9,303 nt of DNA, from the NCBI GenBank assembly GCA_017425305.1, contig JAFOOW010000109.1, positions 1-9,303 of the forward strand, given 5' to 3'. Each line of letters starts with the position of its first letter. Positions within the stretch are counted from its first letter, which is position 1. This DNA is from Peptostreptococcaceae bacterium (GTDB taxonomy: Bacteria; Bacillota; Clostridia; Peptostreptococcales; Peptostreptococcaceae). The notes beneath the pieces are model-generated. The model did not search any database and had not been told where the DNA came from. It was given only the letters and a program-made list of their open reading frames with translations. Both the position numbers and the translations under genes were made by a program. Below are positions 1 to 5,635 of the stretch, piece by piece.

Positions 1-56
1 AGAGCACCTGCCTTACAAGCAGGGGGTCACAGGTTCGAGCCCTGTTAGTCCCACCA
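1..56 (+). tRNA. tRNA-Val (anticodon TAC), 5' truncated by the window edge
   Basis: Only the 3' part is present, from the end of the D arm. The anticodon stem CCTGC/GCAGG encloses the loop CTTACAA, which gives anticodon TAC for valine GTA codons. The T arm is ACAGG-TTCGAGC-CCTGT, followed by the 3' acceptor strand TAGTCCC, discriminator A and an encoded CCA at 54-56. The missing 5' acceptor strand, GGGACTA by complementarity, should lie just upstream of the window. The next tRNA begins only 6 nt later, so this belongs to a co-transcribed array that started upstream. Confidence 0.95.
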
Positions 57-62
57 ATATGC

Positions 63-139
63 GGCCTGGTAGTTCAGTTGGTTAGAATGCCAGCCTGTCA
101 CGCTGGAGGTCGAGGGTTCGAGCCCCTTCCAGGTCGCCA
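63..139 (+). tRNA. tRNA-Asp (anticodon GTC)
   Basis: A complete cloverleaf can be drawn. The acceptor strands GGCCTGG and CCAGGTC pair with one G-U, the anticodon stem CCAGC/GCTGG encloses CTGTCAC (anticodon GTC), and the T arm is GAGGG-TTCGAGC-CCCTT. The discriminator is G, as expected for bacterial tRNA-Asp, and CCA is encoded at 137-139. It sits 6 nt after tRNA-Val and 8 nt before tRNA-Gly. Confidence 0.97.
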
Positions 140-147
140 AAATATAT

Positions 148-222
148 GCGGGAATAGTTCAGTGGTAGAGCGCAACCTTGCCAAGGTTGAAGTCGCGAGT
201 TCGAATCTCGTTTCCCGCTCCA
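148..222 (+). tRNA. tRNA-Gly (anticodon GCC)
   Basis: The acceptor strand GCGGGAA pairs perfectly with TTCCCGC. The anticodon stem CAACC/GGTTG encloses TTGCCAA (anticodon GCC), and the T arm is CGAGT-TCGAATC-TCG in the usual register. Discriminator T is followed by encoded CCA at 220-222. It reads GGC and GGT glycine codons. It is the third gene of the array, with 8 nt before it and 7 nt after. Confidence 0.97.
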
Positions 223-229
223 CTATCGT

Positions 230-306
<77 letters not shown>

Positions 307-311
307 ATCTC

Positions 312-344
312 AAAGGAGTTTCACATAAGTGAAACTCTTTTTTT
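312..344 (+). terminator. Rho-independent terminator of the tRNA array
   Basis: A perfect 9-bp stem, GAGTTTCAC (316-324) with GTGAAACTC (329-337), closes on a 4-nt ATAA loop and is followed by seven T residues (338-344). The A residues before the stem can extend the pairing into the T tract. It starts 5 nt after the CCA of tRNA-Arg, so it ends the tRNA transcript and insulates cdaA from it. Confidence 0.93.
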
Positions 345-383
345 ATGTATAAAACTATAAAATTTAATTTATAATTATATAAA

Positions 384-413
384 TTGAATATAGTTAGATT
401 TATATAGTATAAT
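384..413 (+). promoter_or_regulatory. Predicted sigma-A-type promoter of cdaA-cdaR
   Basis: The -35 candidate is TTGAAT (384-389) and the -10 is a perfect TATAAT (408-413), separated by 18 nt. The start site would be near 419-421, about 40 nt before the cdaA start codon. The upstream bases 350-383 are almost pure A/T, as in an UP element. The position between the tRNA terminator and the first gene of the unit supports the call. No start site has been measured. Confidence 0.7.
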
Positions 414-419
414 ACATAT

Positions 420-433
420 TGTAAACGTTTTAA
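420..433 (+). promoter_or_regulatory. cre-like palindrome at the predicted cdaA transcription start (candidate CcpA site)
   Basis: The sequence TGTAAACGTTTTAA contains the perfect palindrome AAACGTTT. It fits the classical Bacillus cre consensus TGWAANCGNTNWCA at all positions but one (A for C at position 13). It overlaps the start site predicted from the TATAAT box, where a bound LacI/CcpA-type protein would be expected to repress. One short match in an A/T-rich intergenic region can arise by chance, and no binding evidence is available. Confidence 0.4.
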
Positions 434-444
434 GCTAACTAAAC

Positions 445-450
445 AGGAGG
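445..450 (+). promoter_or_regulatory. Ribosome binding site that fixes the GTG start of cdaA
   Basis: AGGAGG lies 8 nt before the GTG at 459, which is ideal spacing. An ATG at 451 touches the Shine-Dalgarno with no spacing, is out of frame with cdaA, and reaches a stop after six codons, so it cannot start this protein. The GTG is therefore the best start. Confidence 0.8.
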
Positions 451-458
451 ATGAATCT

Positions 459-1301
459 GTGTTCAATATAAATTCTTTTTGGCAAGGCTTTATTAGTATA
501 ACAAGAAATATAAATATAGCAGATATCGTAGATATAGCTATAGTTACATACATTTTTTATAAAATATATACTTTTATAAAAGACACAAGAGCAGAACAAG
601 TTTTAAAAGGAATTTTAGTTTTATTAATAGCTACTAAGGCTAGTGATATTTTTAATTTACATACATTAAACTGGATGCTAGAGAATACGCTTACAGTAGG
701 ATTATTAGCAGTATTAATTATATTTCAACCAGAGCTTAGATCTGGACTTGAACATATTGGACGAACTAACTTTAACTTCATAGTTAAAAATAATTATAAT
801 ATATCAGAAGACATACTCAATAAAAATATAGAAGAGATAGTAGAATCAATGTATTCTTTATCAAGACAAAAAATAGGTGCTCTTATTATAATGGAGAGAG
901 GTAGTAAATTAGGAGAAATAATCAAAACAGGAACTATAATAGATGCAGAGATATCTAGACAATTGCTTATTAATATATTTATACCTAATACACCTTTACA
1001 TGATGGGGCAGTAGTTATAAGAGAAGGAAAGGTAAAGGCAGCGGCATGTTTTTTACCATTAACTGAGAGTAAAGACTTAAGTAAAGATTTAGGAACAAGA
1101 CATAGAGCAGCTATCGGCATTAGTGAAGTATCAGATTGTCTATCTTTGGTTGTATCAGAAGAGACCGGAGCTATATCAATAGCTAAATCAGGAAAGCTAT
1201 ATAGAAACATATCAAAAGAAAGATTGACTAATATATTACGTAACAATTTAAAATCAGAGGAACAAGAAAAAGGATTTTTTAAAGGTGGTATATTTAGATG
1301 A
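459..1301 (+). CDS. cdaA: Diadenylate cyclase CdaA (membrane-bound c-di-AMP synthase)
   Basis: The product, 280 aa, condenses two ATP into the second messenger c-di-AMP, which controls potassium and osmolyte transport and cell-wall homeostasis. Hydrophobic segments at about residues 20-40, 49-64 and 77-90 form the usual N-terminal three-helix membrane anchor. The cytoplasmic DAC domain follows at about 100-260. Its two signature motifs are intact: DGA within LHDGAVVI (182-184) and RHR within GTRHRAAIG (214-216), so the enzyme should be active. The length matches the CdaA family (about 270-280 aa) and not DisA, which has an extra DNA-binding C-terminus. The start is GTG with AGGAGG 8 nt upstream. 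Its stop overlaps the cdaR start as ATGA, implying translational coupling. The usual third partner, glmM, is not next but lies about 6.9 kb downstream of the cdaA stop. Confidence 0.96.
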   Translation: MFNINSFWQGFISITRNINIADIVDIAIVTYIFYKIYTFIKDTRAEQVLKGILVLLIATKASDIFNLHTLNWMLENTLTVGLLAVLIIFQPELRSGLEHIGRTNFNFIVKNNYNISEDILNKNIEEIVESMYSLSRQKIGALIIMERGSKLGEIIKTGTIIDAEISRQLLINIFIPNTPLHDGAVVIREGKVKAAACFLPLTESKDLSKDLGTRHRAAIGISEVSDCLSLVVSEETGAISIAKSGKLYRNISKERLTNILRNNLKSEEQEKGFFKGGIFR

Positions 1302-2482
1302 TAAATAGATTAAAAAATAATACTAAAATAAAGTTTATATCACTACTAAGTGCTTTAGTTTTATGGCTATATGTTATGGCTGTAGAAGATCCAACAGAAA
1401 CTAAAACATATAGCAATATACCTATTAATATAACAAATATTGATATGGTAGAAGATAGAGGATTAGCTATAAACCCGAATGAAAAGTTATTTGCAGATAT
1501 ATCTATAGATGCTAACTTATCTAGTCTGAGAAGATTAAATAGTGACAATATATATATATATTGTAGGATAGATGACCCTAAAGAAGGTAATAATACAGCT
1601 TATTTACAAGCTAACTTATCTGAAAGGGTAAATAAGTATGATATAAAACCACACTCTGTTGTAGTCAATCTAGAAAAATTAATTAATGAAGAAAAAACTA
1701 TAAAACTATATATAGAAGGTACTCCTAAAGTTAATATAGACACCATAGATACAAATAAACAATCAATAGAAATAAGTGGACCTAAAAGTCTTGTTAATGA
1801 AGTTACAAGCTTGATAGCTACTATAGATTTAGATAAAAAAGATACAGATTTCTCTACAAAACTTAAACTAACACCGGTAAATAAAGATGGAGAAGAAGTT
1901 AAGGGTGTTAATTTAGAAGAAAATTATATAATAGCAGATGTAAAACTATTAAAACAAAAAACAGTTCCTGTTAAGTTAAACTTAGAAGGAGAAAATGTAG
2001 ATAAACTAGATACAAAATATAATATAAATCCATCTGAGGTAACTATAGAAGGAAAACAAGATTTAATAGATTCTATATCAATTATAAATACTCAACCAAT
2101 AAAAGTTGAAGATTTAAATAAAAGTGATTATATCGAAATACCATTAGAAGTTCCTAAAGATATAACATTATTAGATAAAATAGATATTGTAAAAATACAA
2201 CTAAATAAAGAAATTAGTACTGAAATTTTGGTACCTAAAACTAGTATAGAGTTTAGAAATAGGGCTGAAGGAGAAGTAATAAATTTAGACAAAGTACCAG
2301 ATAATATAAAAGTAATGATAACTCATTCTAGCAATGAAATAAACATAGGAGAAAAGGATATAAAGATATATGTAGACTTACTAGAAAATGATCGAAAAAG
2401 TGGATTATATAGCTTAAAGTATACAACATTATTAGATCTTTATACTATAAAACTTGAACCTGAAAAAATAAGAATAAATTAA
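1298..2482 (+). CDS. cdaR: CdaR, YbbR-domain regulator of CdaA
   Basis: This 394-aa protein has one N-terminal membrane segment (about residues 11-28, preceded by lysines and an arginine) and a large region predicted to lie outside the membrane. I divide that region into four YbbR-like beta-rich repeats at roughly 38-128, 133-215, 220-302 and 308-393. The second and third share the pattern I-x-I-x-G-x-x-x-L-I/V (ISGPKSLV at 159 and IEGKQDLI at 250). In the family CdaR binds the CdaA membrane part and adjusts c-di-AMP synthesis, positively or negatively depending on species. The ATG overlaps the cdaA stop by 4 nt, with AGGTGG 9 nt upstream. Codon use is even more A/T-rich than in the metabolic genes downstream. 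An (AT)7 tract lies in codons 84-89. A terminator follows the stop by 5 nt. Confidence 0.93.
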   Translation: MINRLKNNTKIKFISLLSALVLWLYVMAVEDPTETKTYSNIPINITNIDMVEDRGLAINPNEKLFADISIDANLSSLRRLNSDNIYIYCRIDDPKEGNNTAYLQANLSERVNKYDIKPHSVVVNLEKLINEEKTIKLYIEGTPKVNIDTIDTNKQSIEISGPKSLVNEVTSLIATIDLDKKDTDFSTKLKLTPVNKDGEEVKGVNLEENYIIADVKLLKQKTVPVKLNLEGENVDKLDTKYNINPSEVTIEGKQDLIDSISIINTQPIKVEDLNKSDYIEIPLEVPKDITLLDKIDIVKIQLNKEISTEILVPKTSIEFRNRAEGEVINLDKVPDNIKVMITHSSNEINIGEKDIKIYVDLLENDRKSGLYSLKYTTLLDLYTIKLEPEKIRIN

Positions 2483-2487
2483 AGACT

Positions 2488-2541
2488 AAAAGATGCAATA
2501 AAAAAATTATTATACATAATATTTTTTGTTGCATCTTTTTT
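2488..2541 (+). terminator. Long hairpin terminator of cdaA-cdaR
   Basis: The outer stem is a perfect 11 bp: AAAAGATGCAA (2488-2498) with TTGCATCTTTT (2529-2539). Inside it an A6 tract faces a T6 tract, and TATTAT pairs with ATAATA around an AC apex, so nearly the whole 50 nt can fold as one rod. It ends in a run of T (2536-2541). It begins 5 nt after the cdaR stop. The A tract on the other side would let it work in the reverse direction as well, although no reverse gene is present. Confidence 0.9.
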
Positions 2542-2557
2542 ATTTTGCATATATCAT
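2529..2557 (+). promoter_or_regulatory. Possible promoter of the ptb operon, overlapping the terminator
   Basis: TATCAT (2552-2557) matches the -10 consensus at five of six positions and lies 17 nt after TTGCAT (2529-2534), a weak -35 that is part of the descending arm of the cdaR terminator. The start would be near 2564, leaving a leader of about 70 nt. An alternative is TATTAT at 2603-2608, which has no good -35. A promoter is needed somewhere between 2541 and 2635 because of the strong terminator before it, but which one is used is uncertain. Confidence 0.3.
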
Positions 2558-2579
2558 TATCTCGTAAGGGGGAAAACAG

Positions 2580-2611
2580 TTTCACGAAATGAAATAATAC
2601 ACTATTATCAT
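2580..2611 (+). repeat. Inverted repeats in the leader upstream of ptb
   Basis: TTTCA (2580-2584) and TGAAA (2590-2594) form an inverted repeat with a 5-nt spacer. ATAAT (2594-2598) and ATTAT (2604-2608) form a second one with a 5-nt spacer, directly abutting the first. The outer bases ATGA and TCAT extend the second repeat imperfectly. They could be operator half-sites for a regulator of the operon or small RNA hairpins. They match no motif I can name with confidence: the first resembles a CodY box but has a different central spacing. Confidence 0.35.
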
Positions 2612-2635
2612 AAAAAGTAAAAATGGGGGACTTTT

Positions 2636-3544
2636 ATGAGAAGTTTTGATGAAGTAATAAAATTTGCAAAAGAGAGAGGGCCAAAAGTAATATCAGTAGC
2701 TTGCTCTCAAGATAAAGAAGTTTTAGTAGCTGTTGATATGGCAAGAAAAGAAGGTATAGCAAAAGCTATATTAGTAGGGGATATAGAAAAAACAAGAGAA
2801 CTTTCAAATGAATTAAATATAAATTTAGATAATTATGAGTTAATAGATGAAAAAGATTTAGAAAAAGCATCTTTAACTGCAGTAAAACTAGTATCTGAAG
2901 GTAAAGCAGATATGGTAATGAAAGGATTAGTAGACACATCAATTATATTAAAAGCAGTATTAAATAAAGAGTTTGGATTAAGAACAGGAAATATACTAAG
3001 CCATGTTGCAGTATTTGATGTAGATGGGTATGACAGACTATTCTTTGTAACTGATGCTGCAATGAATCTATCACCAGATCTTCAAGGTAAAAAACAAATC
3101 ATAGAAAATTCATGTATAGTAGCAAATGCATTAGATATAGACGAGCCTAAGGTAGCTGTTATTTGTGCAAAAGAAAAAGTAAATCCTAAAATGCAAGATA
3201 CAGTAGATGCAAAGGATTTAGAGGAAATGTGCAAAAATGGTGAAATAAAAGATTGTATAGTAGGTGGACCATTTGCATTAGATAATGCGGTTTCAGAAGA
3301 AGCAGCAAGACATAAGGGAATGGATCATCCTATAGCAGGTAAAGCAGATATATTATTAGCTCCAGATATAGAGGCTGGAAACATATTATATAAATCTTTA
3401 GTATTTTTCTCAAATACTAAAAATGCAGGAGTTATAGTAGGAGCTAAAGCACCTATAATATTAACTTCAAGAGCAGATAGCGAAGAAACTAAGCTAAATT
3501 CTATAGCACTAGGGGTACTAATGGCTGCAAAAGCTAGTAGATAA
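2636..3544 (+). CDS. ptb: Phosphate butyryltransferase (phosphotransbutyrylase)
   Basis: The product, 302 aa, exchanges CoA for phosphate on butyryl-CoA or a branched C4-C5 acyl-CoA, giving the acyl-phosphate used by the next gene product, Buk. It belongs to the phosphate acetyl/butyryltransferase family and covers its whole length. Visible family blocks are ADMVMKGLVDTS (91-102), LSHVAVFDVDGYDRLFFVTD (121-140), the GGPFALDNAVS block (210-220), HPIAGKADILLAPDIEAGN (231-249) and the C-terminal KAPIILTSRADS (271-282). About 300 aa fits Ptb, while acetate-type Pta is usually nearer 330 aa or longer. The ATG has GGGGGA at 2625-2630. The stop is 15 nt before buk, as in classical ptb-buk operons. 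Neighbouring Vor-type genes suggest branched acyl-CoAs as substrates; this is inferred from context. Confidence 0.94.
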   Translation: MRSFDEVIKFAKERGPKVISVACSQDKEVLVAVDMARKEGIAKAILVGDIEKTRELSNELNINLDNYELIDEKDLEKASLTAVKLVSEGKADMVMKGLVDTSIILKAVLNKEFGLRTGNILSHVAVFDVDGYDRLFFVTDAAMNLSPDLQGKKQIIENSCIVANALDIDEPKVAVICAKEKVNPKMQDTVDAKDLEEMCKNGEIKDCIVGGPFALDNAVSEEAARHKGMDHPIAGKADILLAPDIEAGNILYKSLVFFSNTKNAGVIVGAKAPIILTSRADSEETKLNSIALGVLMAAKASR

Positions 3545-3559
3545 TTAGGGGGACTTACA

Positions 3560-4663
3560 ATGGAAAATATATTTAAAATACTTACTATAAATCCAGGGTC
3601 AACATCAACTAAAATAGCTGTATTTGATAATGAGGAATTAGTATTTGAAAAAACATTAAGGCATTCTTCAGAAGAAATAGGAAAATATGAAAAAATATCT
3701 GACCAATTTGAATTTAGAAAAAGTGTAATAGAAGAAGCAGTTTTAGAAGCAGGGGTAAAAATAAGTGATTTAGATGCAGTAGTAGGTAGAGGCGGACTTT
3801 TAAAACCTATAACAGGTGGTACTTATGCTGTAGATGAAGAGATGATAGAGGATTTAAAAGTAGGTATATTAGGAGAACATGCGTCAAACTTAGGTGGACT
3901 AATAGCTAAAGAAATAGGTGATAGTGTTGGTATACCATCTTACATAGTAGATCCAGTTGTAGTAGATGAATTAAATGATTTAGCTAGAGTTTCTGGCATA
4001 CCAGAATTAGATAGAAAAAGTATATTCCATGCATTAAATCAAAAAGCTACAGCTAGAAGAGCTTCAAGAGACTTAAATAAGAAGTATGAAGATTGCAACT
4101 TTATAGTAGCTCATATGGGTGGAGGTATATCTGTAGGAGCTCACTTAAAAGGTAATGTTATAGATGTTGCAAATGCACTAGATGGTGAAGGACCATTTTC
4201 ACCAGAAAGAAGTGGAGGACTTCCAGTTGGAGATTTAGTAAAGATGTGTTTCAGTGGAAAATATACTCAAGATGATATAAAGAAGAAAATAAAAGGAAAT
4301 GGTGGATTAGTAGCTTACTTAAACACTAATGATGGTAGAGAAGTTGAAGCTATGATAGAAGCTGGAAATGAAAAAGCTAAGTTAGTATATGAAGCTATGG
4401 CTTACCAAGTTGCAAAGGAGATAGGAGCTTGTGCAGCTGTTTTAAAAGGTGATATAGATTCAATATTATTAACGGGAGGAATAGCATATTCTAAGCTATT
4501 TACAAATATGATAATAGAGAGAGTAAACTTCTTAGGGGAAGTAAAGGTTTATCCAGGTGAAGATGAAATGATAGCTTTGGCACAAGGTGGACTTAGAGTT
4601 TTAAATAAGGATGAAGAAGCTAAAGTATATGGTAAAGAATTATCTGTAGCTAATACATTATAA
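3560..4663 (+). CDS. buk: Butyrate kinase
   Basis: This 367-aa acetokinase-family enzyme (ASKHA fold) transfers phosphate from butyryl- or branched acyl-phosphate to ADP, making ATP by substrate-level phosphorylation and releasing the free acid. The N-terminal phosphate-binding loop [13 protein letters not shown] (10-22) is intact. The central block is [12 protein letters not shown] (184-195), followed by [13 protein letters not shown] (208-220) and the adenosine motif [10 protein letters not shown] (302-311). [12 protein letters not shown] (156-167) is also typical of Buk, and the length fits the family (about 355-370 aa). AGGGGGA at 3547-3553 precedes the ATG. It lies 15 nt after ptb and 12 nt before the ATPase gene, so all three are probably on one message. 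The family also includes branched-chain fatty acid kinases, and the context favours isobutyrate and isovalerate as products. Confidence 0.95.
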   Translation: MENIFKILTINPGSTSTKIAVFDNEELVFEKTLRHSSEEIGKYEKISDQFEFRKSVIEEAVLEAGVKISDLDAVVGRGGLLKPITGGTYAVDEEMIEDLKVGILGEHASNLGGLIAKEIGDSVGIPSYIVDPVVVDELNDLARVSGIPELDRKSIFHALNQKATARRASRDLNKKYEDCNFIVAHMGGGISVGAHLKGNVIDVANALDGEGPFSPERSGGLPVGDLVKMCFSGKYTQDDIKKKIKGNGGLVAYLNTNDGREVEAMIEAGNEKAKLVYEAMAYQVAKEIGACAAVLKGDIDSILLTGGIAYSKLFTNMIIERVNFLGEVKVYPGEDEMIALAQGGLRVLNKDEEAKVYGKELSVANTL

Positions 4664-4675
4664 AAAGGTGATTAT

Positions 4676-5353
4676 ATGATAACAAATGACAAGAGAATTA
4701 GAATCATTATAGGACATTATGGAAGTGGTAAAAGTGAGTTTTCTATGAACTATGTGACTAAGCTTAGAGAACTTGTAGATACCAAAGTAGCTATATCAGA
4801 CTTAGATATAGTTAATGTCTACTTTAGAACAAGAGAAAAAAGAGATTTCTTACAGTCTAAAAATATATTACCTATAGATAGCTCGGTTCAAGCTACATCA
4901 TTAGATTTACCTGCAGTATCAGCACAAGTAACAGGGCCTATAACAGATAAGACATATAACTATGTAGTAGATGTAGGTGGAGATGATGTTGGAGCTAGAG
5001 TTATAGGTAGATTTAGTCATTTAATTGAAGAAGATGATTATGACATGTTTTGTGTAGTTAATGCAAATAGAGAAAATACACAAACAGCGGAGGATGTAAT
5101 TAAACATATAAAATCAATAGAATATACATCAAAGCTTAAAGTTACAGGGCTTATTAGTAATACTCATTTGGTAAGAGAAACAACTATAGATGACATACTT
5201 AAAGGACAGTCATTAGTAAAAGAAGTTTCTAATTTAACAAATATACCTATAAAATATATTACTTGTTTACAAAGCTTAATACCTCAACTTCCAAAGGACA
5301 TAGAAGGGGAGATATTCCCTATAAAACTATACATGAGAGAAGATTGGATGTAA
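4676..5353 (+). CDS. P-loop ATPase/GTPase of unknown function in the oxidoreductase operon
   Basis: I do not recognise a named function for this 225-aa protein. The Walker A motif GHYGSGKS (13-20) is perfect. The pattern DLDIVNVYFRTRE (42-54) resembles the switch I region of MinD/CobQ-type (SIMIBI) NTPases. VVDVGGDDVGARVIGRF (97-113) fits Walker B plus switch II, VVNANRENTQT (127-137) may be a further conserved strand and loop, and GLISNTH (158-164) carries the strand-plus-Asn pattern often seen at the base site. The second glycine-rich loop residue is not Lys, so it lacks the deviant Walker A of MinD, Mrp and CooC. No signal peptide, membrane helix or cysteine cluster is seen, so it should be cytoplasmic. 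It begins 12 nt after buk with AAAGGTG upstream and lies 42 nt before the ferredoxin-like subunit. A role in cofactor insertion, assembly or control of the Vor-type enzyme is plausible but only inferred. Confidence 0.85.
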   Translation: MITNDKRIRIIIGHYGSGKSEFSMNYVTKLRELVDTKVAISDLDIVNVYFRTREKRDFLQSKNILPIDSSVQATSLDLPAVSAQVTGPITDKTYNYVVDVGGDDVGARVIGRFSHLIEEDDYDMFCVVNANRENTQTAEDVIKHIKSIEYTSKLKVTGLISNTHLVRETTIDDILKGQSLVKEVSNLTNIPIKYITCLQSLIPQLPKDIEGEIFPIKLYMREDWM

Positions 5354-5395
5354 TAGAGGTTTATAATATATACAGTTCAAGGAGGCTAAGGGAAT

Positions 5396-5611
5396 ATGGC
5401 TAAGGGGAAAGTTAGTTTTGAACAAGATTTATGTAAAGGATGTGCACTTTGTGTTGCAGCATGTCCACTTAAGATAGTAGAGCTGGATAAAGGTATGATA
5501 AATAAAAAAGGATATAATCCAGCTACTGTTTTACAAATGGAAAAATGCATAGGGTGTGCAAATTGTGCAACTATGTGTCCAGATTCAGTTATAACAGTTG
5601 AGAGAGACTAA
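5396..5611 (+). CDS. vorD: 2x[4Fe-4S] ferredoxin-like delta subunit of the 2-oxoacid:ferredoxin oxidoreductase
   Basis: The 71-aa protein has two complete CxxCxxCxxxCP motifs, Cys13-16-19-23 and Cys51-54-57-61, so it should hold two [4Fe-4S] clusters. Between them lies a short linker with NKKGYNPA (36-43), typical of the delta subunit of Vor/Kor enzymes. Its position directly before the alpha, beta and gamma genes supports a role passing electrons from the thiamine-diphosphate site to external ferredoxin. AAGGAGG (5379-5385) is about 10 nt before the ATG. A TATAAT at 5362-5367 in the 42-nt gap before it has no suitable -35, so I do not call a promoter. The gap to the alpha gene is 24 nt. The vor letter is assigned by context; korD would be an equal name if the substrate were 2-oxoglutarate. 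Confidence 0.9.
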   Translation: MAKGKVSFEQDLCKGCALCVAACPLKIVELDKGMINKKGYNPATVLQMEKCIGCANCATMCPDSVITVERD

Positions 5612-5635
5612 TTATAAATTTAAGGGGGAATAACA

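Noticed and set aside
794..1246. 150-residue minus-strand open frame inside cdaA
   Set aside because: It lies wholly within the DAC-domain coding region, shows no domain of its own and no ribosome binding site. The sense frame has full family motifs.
1294..1548. 84-residue minus-strand open frame opposite the start of cdaR
   Set aside because: Its hydrophobic stretch is the reverse complement of the CdaR membrane segment, with no independent coding evidence.
2580..2594. CodY-type operator upstream of ptb
   Set aside because: TTTC and GAAA half-sites are present, but with a 2-nt centre and mismatched flanks, unlike AATTTTCNGAAAATT. Listed only as an inverted repeat.
2541..2635. Riboswitch or T-box leader before ptb
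   Set aside because: The region is under 100 nt, lacks a T-box motif and a following terminator/antiterminator pair, and shows no riboswitch core that I recognise.
5354..5395. Internal promoter before the ferredoxin-like gene based on TATAAT at 5362-5367
   Set aside because: No -35-like hexamer lies 15-19 nt upstream, and TATAAT by chance is common at this base composition.
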